A DNA stretch of 64,000 nucleotides from JAQUCI01 sp034932685. Its GTDB lineage: Bacteria > Bacillota_I > Bacilli_A > Erysipelotrichales > Erysipelotrichaceae. A program made the translations under genes and the position numbers. The stretch spans positions 29,415-93,414 of the forward strand of contig JAYFOM010000018.1 of the NCBI GenBank assembly GCA_034932685.1, read 5' to 3'. Below are positions 33,320 through 42,113 of the stretch, in pieces. The notes beneath the pieces are model-generated. The model ran no database searches. It saw only the letters and a list, made by a program, of their open reading frames with translations, and was not told the DNA's origin. The first letter of the stretch is position 1. Every line of letters begins with the position of its first letter.

Positions 33320-35560
33320 TCATTTCTTATATGTATAACGCAAACGTAATGCGTTAGTAACAACACTTACTGAACTAAAACTCATTGCAAAAGCCGCGAA
33401 CATGGGGCTTAAGCTAATCTCAAAAAATGGATACAACAACCCAGCTGCGATCGGAATACCAATAACATTGTAGATAAACGCCCAAAAAAGATTTTGTTTG
33501 ATATTAGTTATAGTCTTATCACTAATTCTTATTACATCAGCGACGTTATTTAGATCGTTTTTCATTAAGATAATATCGGCTGACTCAATCGCTATATCAC
33601 TACCAGCACCAATGGCAATACCAATATCAGCTCTTGTTAAGGCTATTGCATCATTAATGCCATCGCCAACCATCGCTACTTTCTTACCTATTGCTTGTAA
33701 ATCGATAATGACTTGTTGTTTTTGATCAGGTAGCACTTCAGCAATGATACTTTTAACAGCTAATTGCTTACCAATCGCTTCAGCTGTTCGCTTATTATCT
33801 CCTGTTAACATGATCACTTCATGTTTTTGCGCTAAACGTTTGATTGCTTCAATGCTTGATAACTTAATTTGATCAGCAACACCAATAACCCCAATCAGCG
33901 TTTCATTAACCCCAACATAAAGAGGAGTATTAGCTTGATCTTCAAGCAATGCTACATCAGCAAGACTTGCGTCAACATTGATCTTGGCTTCATTAAACAA
34001 CGCAATATTACCAATACTTATCACTTGATCATCAATCTTTGCTTTAATACCCATACCAACAATTACTTCAATATCACTGGTATCACTTAAGACAAGCTTA
34101 TGCTTATTAGCTTTTTCAACTATCGCTGTCGCTAATGGATGTTCGGATTTTAGTTCAACTGATGCCGCTAAGCGTATAATCTCGTCATGATCATAATTGT
34201 TATAAGCAAATACAGTCGTTACTTCTGGCTTACCATGAGTTATCGTACCCGTTTTATCCAATACAATCGTATCTACTTCGTGAGCTTTTTCTAATGCTTC
34301 ACTTGATTTGATCAAAATGCCTTCTTTCGCTGCTAAACCGGTTGCGACCATGATCGCAACGGGGGTAGCCAAACCCAAAGCACAAGGACAAGATATTATT
34401 AGTACACTAATTCCCATCGATAACACAAAAGCAGCATCATAACCTAACAAAGTCCAAACAATGACACTGATCAATGCGATCAACATGACAATTGGTACAA
34501 ATACCCCCGATATTTTATCAACCATCTTAGCAATCGGAGCTTTAGATGAAGCCGCTTGTTCAACTAACTGAATGATCTGTGATAGTGTTGTATCTTCCTT
34601 AACTTTTGTTGCTTTAAATACAAGATAACCGTTTTGATTCAAAGTTGCACTTATCACAACATCATCAATCGACTTTAATACTGGCATGCTTTCACCAGTA
34701 AGCGCACTTTCATCAACTGTGCTTCTACCTTCAACAACAATACCATCAACAGGTATTACCATGCCTGGCTTTATCACTACCAAATCATCCACAAGGACAT
34801 CATCAACCATAACCTCAATTTCTTGATCATCTTTTCTAATGATTGCAGTAAGCGGTCGTAGTGCGATCAGTTTTTTGATCGCATCAGTTGTCTTGCGTTT
34901 AGCTTTTGCTTCAAGATACTTACCTAGGGTTATCAAGGTCAATATTGTACCAGCTGATTCAAAGTAGAGGTCCATACTATAATGCATTACCAAATGTTCA
35001 ATCTGATGGCCCATTCCATAACTAATCATGTAAATCGCAAAAACACCATATAAAACAGCGGCACTTGAACCGATAGCTACCAAACTATCCATATTAGGAG
35101 ATCTTTGGATCAAAGCTTTAAATCCAACCGTAAAATACTTATAGTTAACTAACACAATTGGCATCATTAATAAAAATTGCGTAAATACAAAAGCGATCAT
35201 ATTATGTTTATCTACAAAAAATGCTGGTAAGGGCCAACCAAACATGTGACCCATCGCTAAATACATAAGTGGAATTAAGAAAACAAATGATACGATCAAG
35301 CGTTGCCGCATTGTTTTAAGTTGACTGTCTTCATCAGTTTTAACAACGATATCATCACTATTAGCTTGATAACCAGCTTTACTAACACTATTTAAGATCA
35401 TCTCGTTATTAACGATTTGATCATCAAAATCAACCAGCATACTGTTGGTCAATAAACTGACATTTACATTATTTATACCTTCAATCTTCTTGATATTTCT
35501 TTCAATAGCCGCACTACATGCTGAGCAGGTCATGCCTTCTATATTATACTTTTTTTTCAT
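33320..35560 (-). CDS. copA: copper-exporting P1B-type ATPase CopA
   Basis: The 746-residue ATPase has one N-terminal HMA domain (GMTCSAC, residues 9-15), eight membrane helices, the transport-site CPC in SCPCALGLATP, the phosphorylation site DKTGT, the nucleotide-binding HP motif in SEHPLA, and MVGDGINDA. These define a P1B-1 Cu(I) exporter moving copper out of the cell. The single HMA domain (many relatives have two) is normal for the smaller forms. It is first in copA-copZ-csoR. The promoter and a CsoR-type operator lie immediately upstream. Confidence 0.96.
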   Translation of the reverse strand: MKKKYNIEGMTCSACSAAIERNIKKIEGINNVNVSLLTNSMLVDFDDQIVNNEMILNSVSKAGYQANSDDIVVKTDEDSQLKTMRQRLIVSFVFLIPLMYLAMGHMFGWPLPAFFVDKHNMIAFVFTQFLLMMPIVLVNYKYFTVGFKALIQRSPNMDSLVAIGSSAAVLYGVFAIYMISYGMGHQIEHLVMHYSMDLYFESAGTILTLITLGKYLEAKAKRKTTDAIKKLIALRPLTAIIRKDDQEIEVMVDDVLVDDLVVIKPGMVIPVDGIVVEGRSTVDESALTGESMPVLKSIDDVVISATLNQNGYLVFKATKVKEDTTLSQIIQLVEQAASSKAPIAKMVDKISGVFVPIVMLIALISVIVWTLLGYDAAFVLSMGISVLIISCPCALGLATPVAIMVATGLAAKEGILIKSSEALEKAHEVDTIVLDKTGTITHGKPEVTTVFAYNNYDHDEIIRLAASVELKSEHPLATAIVEKANKHKLVLSDTSDIEVIVGMGIKAKIDDQVISIGNIALFNEAKINVDASLADVALLEDQANTPLYVGVNETLIGVIGVADQIKLSSIEAIKRLAQKHEVIMLTGDNKRTAEAIGKQLAVKSIIAEVLPDQKQQVIIDLQAIGKKVAMVGDGINDAIALTRADIGIAIGAGSDIAIESADIILMKNDLNNVADVIRISDKTITNIKQNLFWAFIYNVIGIPIAAGLLYPFFEISLSPMFAAFAMSFSSVSVVTNALRLRYTYKK

Positions 35561-35570
35561 GGTCGCTCCT

Positions 35571-35588
35571 ATACCCCCCAGGGGGTAT
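35571..35588. promoter_or_regulatory. CsoR operator ATACCCCC-CA-GGGGGTAT
   Basis: A perfect 8-base inverted repeat with a CA spacer, closely resembling known CsoR operators. It covers the predicted copA transcription start, so bound CsoR would block RNA polymerase. Confidence 0.85.
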
Positions 35589-35592
35589 ATAT

Positions 35593-35622
35593 ATGATACA
35601 ACTTAACCATAAAAAAAGTCAA
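35593..35622 (-). promoter_or_regulatory. copA promoter (TTGACT-N18-TATCAT)
   Basis: On the minus strand TTGACT (35617-35622) and TATCAT (35593-35598) are 18 bases apart. The -35 box coincides with the 3' arm of the upstream terminator hairpin. Confidence 0.65.
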
Positions 35623-35638
35623 CTACTTTGAGTTGACT
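35611..35638 (-). terminator. intrinsic terminator of the HIBADH-like gene, overlapping the copA -35 box
   Basis: AGTCAACT (35617-35624) pairs with AGTTGACT (35631-35638) around a 6-base loop and is followed on the minus strand by a run of seven T. The stem overlaps the upstream gene's stop codon. Confidence 0.85.
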
Positions 35639-36506
35639 ATCCTTGTTTTTGATACCAAGCGATCAAAGCTTGCGTACCTAAATCGTTATAACCAGCTTGT
35701 GCTAGCTCTTCATAAAGTGATTCTACTAACTTTAAACCTGGTAATTCTAAGTTCATTGCTTTAGCTTCATCAAGTGCGATTTTCATATCTTTGATAAAGT
35801 GTTTAATATAAAAGCCAGGTGTATCATCATTGGCCAGTATTTTCTGACCATTATTTGTTAATTGCCAACTTGCCGCTGCTCCATAAGCAATGCTATCTAA
35901 GACAAGCGATGGCTCAAGATTAGCTTTTCTTGCGTAGCTAATAGCCTCACATACTCCTATCATATTGGCCGCAATAGCAATCTGATTACACATTTTTGTA
36001 TGTTGTCCGCTCCCCGCTTCTCCTTGCAAGACAATGTTCTTACCAAAACAATTTAAAAATGGTAAAGCTCTTTGATAAGCCGCTTTTGTGCCACCACACA
36101 TGATCGTTAAGGTTGCGTTTTTAGCACCACTATCACCACCTGATACTGGCGCATCGATTACATCAAGTTTTCTTTGCTTGCCATATTGCGCAATTTCTTT
36201 GGCTAATGATGGTGTTGATGTCGTTAGATCTATTAATAATGAACCTGCTTGCGCATAGTTCAAGATACCATGATCAACATTAAAATATACATCCTTTACA
36301 TCATTTGGATATCCTACCATTGTCATGATGACATCACATTGCATGGCTAAGTCTTTGATCGTATCACACCAAATTGCTTTTTCAGCGATCAAAGGTAATG
36401 CTTTTGTTTTAGTACGATTGTAGATATAAACCTGATAACCAGCCGCCATTAAATGTCTAACAAGGCTCTGGCCCATTACACCCGTACCGATAAAACCAAC
36501 TTTCAT
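35637..36506 (-). CDS. 3-hydroxyisobutyrate dehydrogenase-like NAD(P)-dependent oxidoreductase
   Basis: The 289-residue beta-hydroxyacid dehydrogenase has the Rossmann motif GFIGTGVMGQS, an Arg-bearing YNRTKTKA segment that suggests NADPH preference, the substrate motif DAPVSGGDSGA, and the catalytic Lys in GSGQHTKMCNQ. Family members oxidise 3-hydroxyisobutyrate or tartronate semialdehyde, or reduce glyoxylate or succinic semialdehyde; the exact substrate is open. Of two adjacent ATGs I prefer the second (36506), 6 bases from AGGAGG. The upstream 30-codon membrane peptide gene is 10 bases away, and the transcript ends at the terminator shared with the copA promoter. Confidence 0.86.
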   Translation of the reverse strand: MKVGFIGTGVMGQSLVRHLMAAGYQVYIYNRTKTKALPLIAEKAIWCDTIKDLAMQCDVIMTMVGYPNDVKDVYFNVDHGILNYAQAGSLLIDLTTSTPSLAKEIAQYGKQRKLDVIDAPVSGGDSGAKNATLTIMCGGTKAAYQRALPFLNCFGKNIVLQGEAGSGQHTKMCNQIAIAANMIGVCEAISYARKANLEPSLVLDSIAYGAAASWQLTNNGQKILANDDTPGFYIKHFIKDMKIALDEAKAMNLELPGLKLVESLYEELAQAGYNDLGTQALIAWYQKQG

Positions 36507-36516
36507 CATATTCCTC

Positions 36517-36609
36517 CTAGATATTCATAAGCATTGCGATCAAGCTAAGCACAGTACCCATAAGCATTAGTGCTACAATGATCAATATCACTATTTGTCT
36601 TTTCTTCAT
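36517..36609 (-). CDS. 30-residue single-pass membrane peptide
   Basis: A 31-codon frame (ATG 36607-36609, TAG 36517-36519) encodes a peptide beginning MKKRQIVILIIVALM, with two Lys and one Arg before one long hydrophobic helix, ending MLMNI. A GAGGTG ribosome site lies 6 bases before the ATG. It fits exactly between two co-directional genes, with 8 bases to the zinc-ribbon gene and 10 to the dehydrogenase. The pattern resembles DUF4044-like tiny membrane proteins of Firmicutes, but I cannot confirm this. Function unknown. Confidence 0.68.
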   Translation of the reverse strand: MKKRQIVILIIVALMLMGTVLSLIAMLMNI

Positions 36610-36617
36610 GATTCACC

Positions 36618-37040
36618 TCAAGATTTACGATCAAAACGATGACGACATTTCGGGCAGGTTACTTCAATCTTTCCTTTTCCCCGAGGAACTCTTAATTCGT
36701 TTTTACATTGCGGACAACGGAAATAACTGTATTCTTTTAACTTTTGCGCACGCATCTTTTTCTTTCTTATAAACTTCTTAAGCGGATTATATATCCGCAA
36801 AAAGGCGGCGTTTTCCTTTGAGCGACGATAAATATTCTTAGACATGATCCGAAAGTAAAATATCAACAAGATCACTATCAAGATATAACTTGACACATCA
36901 GCTAATGAGCGCCAAAACGAAAATATGACCAACAATACCATGTAAGTTACCAAGATTAAATATCCCAGTTGATCCATGCCATAACGGCCATACATAAAGC
37001 GACGAATCGCATAGGTAAGTTTATTTAAGAAATTCTTCAT
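36618..37040 (-). CDS. membrane protein with C-terminal zinc ribbon
   Basis: The 140-residue protein has a basic N-terminus, two membrane segments (about residues 25-45 and 50-66), a long basic stretch (RRSKENA to RKKKMRAQKLKE), and a C-terminal zinc ribbon CPQCKNELRVPRGKGK...CPKC. No specific family is recognised. The zinc ribbon probably faces the cytoplasm and may bind nucleic acid or protein. An extended -10 stands about 25 bases upstream of the ATG. It is first in a unit with the 30-residue peptide and the HIBADH-like dehydrogenase. Confidence 0.78.
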   Translation of the reverse strand: MKNFLNKLTYAIRRFMYGRYGMDQLGYLILVTYMVLLVIFSFWRSLADVSSYILIVILLIFYFRIMSKNIYRRSKENAAFLRIYNPLKKFIRKKKMRAQKLKEYSYFRCPQCKNELRVPRGKGKIEVTCPKCRHRFDRKS

Positions 37041-37064
37041 GATAACCTCACTTTAACTTTCAAA

Positions 37065-37073
37065 TTATAGCAT
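37065..37073 (-). promoter_or_regulatory. extended -10 promoter of the zinc-ribbon gene unit
   Basis: The minus strand reads TGCTATAAT about 24 bases before the ATG at 37040. Confidence 0.6.
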
Positions 37074-37084
37074 AACCCACTCAT

Positions 37085-38044
37085 TTATTTAACTTGTTTA
37101 ACATGTTCTAAAACCTTCATGATCTCTAAGCTTGCACTTTCACTCATGATTGGGCTTTCAACCAGGCCATTTATTACACAAGCAATCGCATGTTCAATCT
37201 CTGGGAAAAAATCAGTAGGCATTTCTACAGTTATCTGATAACTCTTATCATCCAAGTATACGGTTGCGTGATCATTTTTCCAAAAATCATATGTCTCAAT
37301 ATAACCTTTTGTACCATAAATCATTGCCTTATTTTCAGTTTTAAGTTCGATTGCTCCCTTAACTTGAGCTTTTATACCATTTTGATATTCTAATAAAGCA
37401 ACCGCAAAGACATCACAGCCAGTTATAGCGCGATTTGCCATTGCCTTAATATTCTTAATCGTGCTTTGAGCCATCAAATTAGCGTAAGCGATCGCATAAA
37501 CGCCGACATCAAACATGCCACCACCATCTTCATAACGAAAGACCCAATGATCATATTTACTCGCAAAACCATCATAACAATAGGATGCTTCAATATATTT
37601 GACCTCACCAATCAAACCATTTTGAATTTGATGTAGTATCTCTTGATTTAAATAGTTAAATGGCGCTTTCTGAGCTTCCATTAAAAACAAACCTTGTTGC
37701 TTAGCGTATGCAAAACATGCTTTAATTTGTTCGCTTTCTGCCAATAGCGGTTTTTCACACATAACACTTTTATTATGTTTTAAACACAACATGATATGTT
37801 CAAAGTGTACACTAGGAATTGTCGCAATATAGACAATATCAATCTCATCGTTTTTAAGCATCGCTTCATAATCATCATAAACATAAGGAATTTGATACTG
37901 CTCAGCGTATGTTTGGGCTTTAGCTTTGTCACGACTACTTACGGCTATCACCTCAGCATTATTAGCGAAGGCAATCCCCTTCATGAAACGATGACTAATC
38001 TTACCCGGTCCTAGAATTCCAAAACAGACTTTCTGATTACGCAT
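37085..38044 (-). CDS. Gfo/Idh/MocA-family oxidoreductase
   Basis: The 319-residue protein has a Rossmann N-terminus (FGILGPGKISHRF), the conserved EKP motif in SVMCEKPLLAES that places the catalytic Lys, and the GGGMFDVGVYAIAYANL segment of the C-terminal beta-sheet domain. Family members oxidise or reduce sugars, inositols or dihydrodiols with NAD(P). The substrate cannot be named. It is the last gene of the run VanY - DUF5131 - alpha/beta hydrolase - oxidoreductase; its ATG is 8 bases after the hydrolase stop. Two further members of the family occur in this window. Confidence 0.88.
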   Translation of the reverse strand: MRNQKVCFGILGPGKISHRFMKGIAFANNAEVIAVSSRDKAKAQTYAEQYQIPYVYDDYEAMLKNDEIDIVYIATIPSVHFEHIMLCLKHNKSVMCEKPLLAESEQIKACFAYAKQQGLFLMEAQKAPFNYLNQEILHQIQNGLIGEVKYIEASYCYDGFASKYDHWVFRYEDGGGMFDVGVYAIAYANLMAQSTIKNIKAMANRAITGCDVFAVALLEYQNGIKAQVKGAIELKTENKAMIYGTKGYIETYDFWKNDHATVYLDDKSYQITVEMPTDFFPEIEHAIACVINGLVESPIMSESASLEIMKVLEHVKQVK

Positions 38045-38052
38045 ATTTTCTC

Positions 38053-38973
38053 CTATAAGTACCTTTCAAAGAATTTTGTAGTGGTCTTGACTAATTTAGC
38101 TGATTGTTCAGGATGTTCGTCCCATAAACCAAAGCCATGATTAGCATGATCCATATATAAATAGTTGAAATTACATTCCTTATTAACATAGCGCAATGCT
38201 TTGTTAATAATGGTTGGTGTAACTATATCATCTTTATTGCCCTGTACTATTAGTAGGTTATCCTTATACGTGTTTAACGCCGCTAAAGGATCATATTTAG
38301 CCATATCTTCATAATATTCTTTACTTATTATCTTATCGTTATCAAAGATGTCCTTAAAGCGGACATAGCCTTTCTTTTCAGCTACTTTGATCATTTCGTT
38401 AAGTTTATCAACACCACCCATGAAGTCTTCTAATCCCTCCATATTATGCGTTAGTGCTGGCGCCCATAATGCCAGTGTTTTAAATTTAGGATTAGCTGCA
38501 GCGTAGATAACAGCCAAACGACCACCCATACTATACCCGATCATACCCATGTGTTGTTGATCGATCTGATAATTACTAATCATATATTCAATACATGTAG
38601 CTATATCATCAAGCATATTACGAATCGCAAATGCCGCAAACGATTCCTCACTTTGATTGCACCCCGGAAAGTCCATACGGATACTCGCTATTCCCATCGC
38701 TGCTAAATTATCCGCCACTTCACTAAAGCGACCACCCTCATGACGATCAGCCCCAAATCCATGAGCGAATATGACTAAAGGCATCATTTTATCAGTATCA
38801 CAAACATTGATAGTACAATAAATGTTGGTCAAACGCTTTGAAGTTATCTTAACATTTCTTACCTTAAAAGTAGTTTTGTGACGTTTTTTGTTGATGAGCG
38901 CAACTGTCGCAACTGTTGCGGCTGCTGTTAATCCCAACAAGATCAGACGACTTTTCTTTTTATTTTTTTTCAT
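38053..38973 (-). CDS. membrane-anchored alpha/beta hydrolase
   Basis: The 306-residue protein has an N-terminal signal-anchor (KKNKKKSR followed by a hydrophobic segment, residues ~10-27) and an alpha/beta hydrolase domain. Seen are FAHGFGADRHEGG (oxyanion region), FPGCNQSEESF, the nucleophile elbow GYSMGGR, and the C-terminal Asp in GNKDDIVTP and His in DHANHGF. Substrate unknown; the cinnamoyl-ester hydrolase type is one possibility. The ATG at 38973 with CGGAGG upstream is chosen; the longer frame would overlap the preceding gene by 190 bases. It overlaps the DUF5131 gene by 14 bases. Confidence 0.85.
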   Translation of the reverse strand: MKKNKKKSRLILLGLTAAATVATVALINKKRHKTTFKVRNVKITSKRLTNIYCTINVCDTDKMMPLVIFAHGFGADRHEGGRFSEVADNLAAMGIASIRMDFPGCNQSEESFAAFAIRNMLDDIATCIEYMISNYQIDQQHMGMIGYSMGGRLAVIYAAANPKFKTLALWAPALTHNMEGLEDFMGGVDKLNEMIKVAEKKGYVRFKDIFDNDKIISKEYYEDMAKYDPLAALNTYKDNLLIVQGNKDDIVTPTIINKALRYVNKECNFNYLYMDHANHGFGLWDEHPEQSAKLVKTTTKFFERYL

Positions 38974-39703
38974 GATTAACCTCCGGTTGATAATCAATAT
39001 TACTTTTCTTTGCTTGTATATGTTGGTCTTTCTTAGCGATTTTATACTGCTTGCCATCTTTAATGAAGTTAGCTCCTGTTTGCTTGAAACTAAAAGCCAC
39101 TTGCGCATTAATACATTGTTGCTGAATTGCTTTAACCCAGCTAAAGTCACATGGTCGTGCGTTTATTCCTGATTCGCCACCTACGGTAACCTTAGTGATA
39201 GCACCTATCTTTAAGTGATCCTTAAAATCAAGCGCTTCAAGCAAAGGTTCACAATTAAGCTGTTTATGCTTGATCGGTAATTCACTAAACAGTGGTAATC
39301 GTTTTTCTAAACACCTTTGATTTTCAATGGTAACGATGATCGTAACATTGTCATAACCATCATGCCAGTCATTTGGTAAACACTTATAAAAGCGATTGAT
39401 CCTTTTGGTAATGATCAGAAAGTTCAAATCATTTCGTTTCTTTATCATTGACCATACATCAAGGCGCCACTTATCAGCCTCTTCAATAAAGAAATCAGAA
39501 CTTAAACAAGTATAAACGTCTGGGTAATCTGGCTTAAAGCGATACATTCCATTACGATCAGTCTTGCTGATCAAATCATAACTTTTCGTTTTCTTGACAA
39601 TAGTAGGATCACGATCAAATTGTTTATCCATACTATAAATATAGCAGTTTAAACAACCTTCACTATACTTATGACAACCATGCCAAGGATTATAGCCACT
39701 CAT
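38960..39703 (-). CDS. DUF5131 (phage Gp37/Gp68-type) protein
   Basis: The 247-residue protein begins MSGYNPWHGCHKYSEGCLNCYI, the Trp-xxx-Cys / Cys-xx-Cys cluster of the Gp37/Gp68 family that resembles a radical-SAM Fe-S site (three cysteines: 10, 17 and 20). Further family blocks are LSSDFFIEEADKWR, FLIITKRINRF, VTIENQ and VTVGGESGINARPCDFSWV. The biochemical role is not established. Although named after phage proteins, here it lies in a host-like operon between VanY and a hydrolase, with no phage gene near. It begins two bases after the VanY stop and overlaps the hydrolase start by 14 bases. Confidence 0.85.
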   Translation of the reverse strand: MSGYNPWHGCHKYSEGCLNCYIYSMDKQFDRDPTIVKKTKSYDLISKTDRNGMYRFKPDYPDVYTCLSSDFFIEEADKWRLDVWSMIKKRNDLNFLIITKRINRFYKCLPNDWHDGYDNVTIIVTIENQRCLEKRLPLFSELPIKHKQLNCEPLLEALDFKDHLKIGAITKVTVGGESGINARPCDFSWVKAIQQQCINAQVAFSFKQTGANFIKDGKQYKIAKKDQHIQAKKSNIDYQPEVNHEKK

Positions 39704-39705
39704 AC

Positions 39706-40800
39706 CTAGTTAACATCATCAAACAAGACACAATACTCATCATAAGTTAAGCCACTTTCATATACCTTGGTTGCTAATTCTTCACCCAGATAACGATAAT
39801 GCCAGGGCTCATAACCATAACCTGTGATCAGTTCTTTATCAATTGGATAACGTAATATCCAACCATACTTGTGTGCATTTTCAACTAACCATGCGTATTC
39901 ATCTGTCTTTTCAAACGATGAAGATGTACTTTTAGTAGCTGTAACATCAACCGCTAAACCTAATTGATGTTCACTATGGCCAGGTCTTGCACTGTAACGA
40001 TCAGCCCAACTTTGTCCTTTAGACTTCACATAGTTATTATAAATACGTTCTTGAGTCGCATATGAGCGATAGCCACTATATACATAGATACCACCCAAGC
40101 CATCCTGCTTCATCGCATCAGCCATTATCTTAAACGCCTCATAAGCATCAACCTGTAACTGTTGACCACTTGAGGCATACTGTACAGACATATTGACCAG
40201 TTCAGGAACATAGTCACTATTAACCATATGATACTTATTGATCAAGGCATCAATACTAGTCATTTCTGTAATATCCTTGATCTTTGTATAGTGCTTAGTA
40301 TATATGTTATTTAACGTAAACACTTCCGCGTCACGATTGGCAATTATATCATCAATATAGCTATCAACATCAACAACATCATTGAATACCAATAACGGAG
40401 TTATTTCTTTGAAGTTTATTTTTTCAAACGCATTAAGTACTTGTTGAAGTGGATAACCAATTTCCAATAGTTTCTCATATAACAAAAGATCATTATCATC
40501 AATATCGACAGCGACAAAATAAAGATCTAAATAACGATCAACGATCACATTTTTACTCATATTATCGTCAAACGCTGCGCTATATTCACTACTTAATGCC
40601 GTCTTTGTTAGTTTTTGTGCCACGATATTTCGCGCACTATCACGACTATAACCCATTGAACTTAATCGCATTTGATCAATCAAGGGGATGATAAAAGTAA
40701 AGGTTAAGACCACAAATAATACGGTTACGATCACAAATAAACCATATTTGATCTCTTTTCGTACTTTTCTTCTTTTGCGTCTTCTGAATTCAACAGTCAT
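39706..40800 (-). CDS. membrane-anchored D-alanyl-D-alanine carboxypeptidase, VanY/LdcB type
   Basis: The 364-residue protein has a strongly basic cytosolic N-terminus, one membrane anchor (residues ~20-42), an extracellular linker of about 160 residues, and a C-terminal peptidase M15B domain. The zinc site is complete: SARPGHSEHQLGLAVDV (His and Asp) and GYEPWHYRYLG (catalytic Glu-x-x-His), with YSGYRSYATQ as the substrate-binding strand. It trims terminal D-Ala or an L,D bond from peptidoglycan stem peptides. It is the first gene of a four-gene run on the minus strand. No van resistance genes are nearby, so this is a cell-wall maintenance enzyme. Confidence 0.92.
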   Translation of the reverse strand: MTVEFRRRKRRKVRKEIKYGLFVIVTVLFVVLTFTFIIPLIDQMRLSSMGYSRDSARNIVAQKLTKTALSSEYSAAFDDNMSKNVIVDRYLDLYFVAVDIDDNDLLLYEKLLEIGYPLQQVLNAFEKINFKEITPLLVFNDVVDVDSYIDDIIANRDAEVFTLNNIYTKHYTKIKDITEMTSIDALINKYHMVNSDYVPELVNMSVQYASSGQQLQVDAYEAFKIMADAMKQDGLGGIYVYSGYRSYATQERIYNNYVKSKGQSWADRYSARPGHSEHQLGLAVDVTATKSTSSSFEKTDEYAWLVENAHKYGWILRYPIDKELITGYGYEPWHYRYLGEELATKVYESGLTYDEYCVLFDDVN

Positions 40801-40857
40801 ATTATCACTCTTTCCTTTAACATGATACCATTTTTAAGGCTAGATTTACAGTGGACT

Positions 40858-40885
40858 TAAACGAAAGGGCGCTTAATACGCGCCC
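40858..40885 (-). terminator. intrinsic terminator of metK
   Basis: GGGCGC (40867-40872) and GCGCCC (40880-40885) pair around a 7-base loop that contains the metK stop codon, followed on the minus strand by TTTCGTTT. Confidence 0.7.
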
Positions 40886-42045
40886 CTTTTTAACTCTTCA
40901 ACCTTATCACATCTTTCCCATGGTAAATCAAGCTCAATTCTACCAAAATGACCATAAACAGCCAAAGGACGATAAATCGGTCTTCTAAGTGCTAAATGAT
41001 TAATGATGCCTGTTGGTCTAAGATCAAACGTATCGATGATAAGTTTTTCAATCAATTCATCCGCAATAACACCAGTATTGAAGGTATCAACAAATATTGA
41101 AACTGGATTTGCCTTTCCAATCGCATAGCTTAACTGCACTTCACATTTGCAAGCTAGCTTAGCCGCAACGATATTCTTAGCGATATACCGCGCCATATAA
41201 GCAGCACTACGATCCACTTTTGTCGGATCTTTACCCGAGAAAGCCCCACCACCATGACGAGCATAACCACCATAAGTATCAACAATGATCTTACGACCTG
41301 TAAGTCCCGTATCACCAGCTGGCCCACCAACCACAAAACGACCAGTTGGATTTATATGGAGTTTTGTATTAGCATCAATCATGCCTTTATCAATAGTCTT
41401 TAAGATCACTTCGTTTATGATATCTTCTTTCAATACTTCAATATCAACACTTGGATCATGTTGAGCACTGACAACGATCGCTTCAACTCTTGTTGGCTTA
41501 TTACCTTGATATTCAACCGTAACCTGTGTCTTACCATCTGGTCTTAAGTATGGTAAAGTTGCATCTTTTCTAACCTGCGCTAATCTTTGTGCTAATCTTT
41601 CCGCGAGAATGATCGCTAAAGGCATTAACTCTTCGGTTTCATCAGAAGCGAAACCAAACATCATCCCCTGATCACCAGCCCCACTACCATCTTCGCCACC
41701 TTGTTTACTTTCAATAGAACGATCAACTCCCAAAGCGATATCAGGTGATTGTGAATTGATGTTACAAGTAATGCGACATGTGTCATATGCAAAACCCAAC
41801 TCATCATCAGTGTAACCAATATCCTTGATCACTTTACGCGCAATCGCTTCATAATCAACCTTAGCATTTGATGTTATCTCGCCCATAATGTGTAAACCAT
41901 TTTTTTCGGCAGTAACTTCACACGCAACCCTTGCATAAGGATCGATCGCGATCAAACTATCCAAGATACCATCAGCGATCTGATCACAGATCTTATCTGG
42001 ATGTCCTTCTGTTACTGCTTCTGATGTAAAATAATATTTTCTCAT
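40873..42045 (-). CDS. metK: S-adenosylmethionine synthetase
   Basis: The 390-residue enzyme makes SAM from methionine and ATP. It shows the family signatures TSEAVTEGHPDKICDQI, GAGDQGMMFGFA and GGGAFSGKDPTKVDRSAAY (the ATP P-loop-like GGGAFSxKD). An AAAAGGAG ribosome site precedes the ATG. Upstream lies a complete SAM-I riboswitch with a terminator, so expression is turned off when SAM is abundant. The product feeds QueA, the TrmH-type methyltransferase and possibly the DUF5131 protein in this window. Confidence 0.97.
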   Translation of the reverse strand: MRKYYFTSEAVTEGHPDKICDQIADGILDSLIAIDPYARVACEVTAEKNGLHIMGEITSNAKVDYEAIARKVIKDIGYTDDELGFAYDTCRITCNINSQSPDIALGVDRSIESKQGGEDGSGAGDQGMMFGFASDETEELMPLAIILAERLAQRLAQVRKDATLPYLRPDGKTQVTVEYQGNKPTRVEAIVVSAQHDPSVDIEVLKEDIINEVILKTIDKGMIDANTKLHINPTGRFVVGGPAGDTGLTGRKIIVDTYGGYARHGGGAFSGKDPTKVDRSAAYMARYIAKNIVAAKLACKCEVQLSYAIGKANPVSIFVDTFNTGVIADELIEKLIIDTFDLRPTGIINHLALRRPIYRPLAVYGHFGRIELDLPWERCDKVEELKRGAY

Positions 42046-42070
42046 TGTACACTCCTTTTCTAATTACCAT

Positions 42071-42099
42071 AAAAGAAAACACGCGGATAATCGCGTGTT
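42071..42099 (-). terminator. riboswitch expression-platform terminator of metK
   Basis: AACACGCG (42078-42085) pairs with CGCGTGTT (42092-42099) around 6 bases; TTTTCTTTT follows on the minus strand, 26 bases before the metK ATG. Confidence 0.85.
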
Positions 42100-42113
42100 A
42101 ATAGCTGATCATC

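Noticed and set aside
38974..39150. Alternative upstream start of the alpha/beta hydrolase adding 59 residues
   Set aside because: The added region overlaps the DUF5131 coding end and lacks a ribosome site; the shorter start has a CGGAGG site and a signal anchor.
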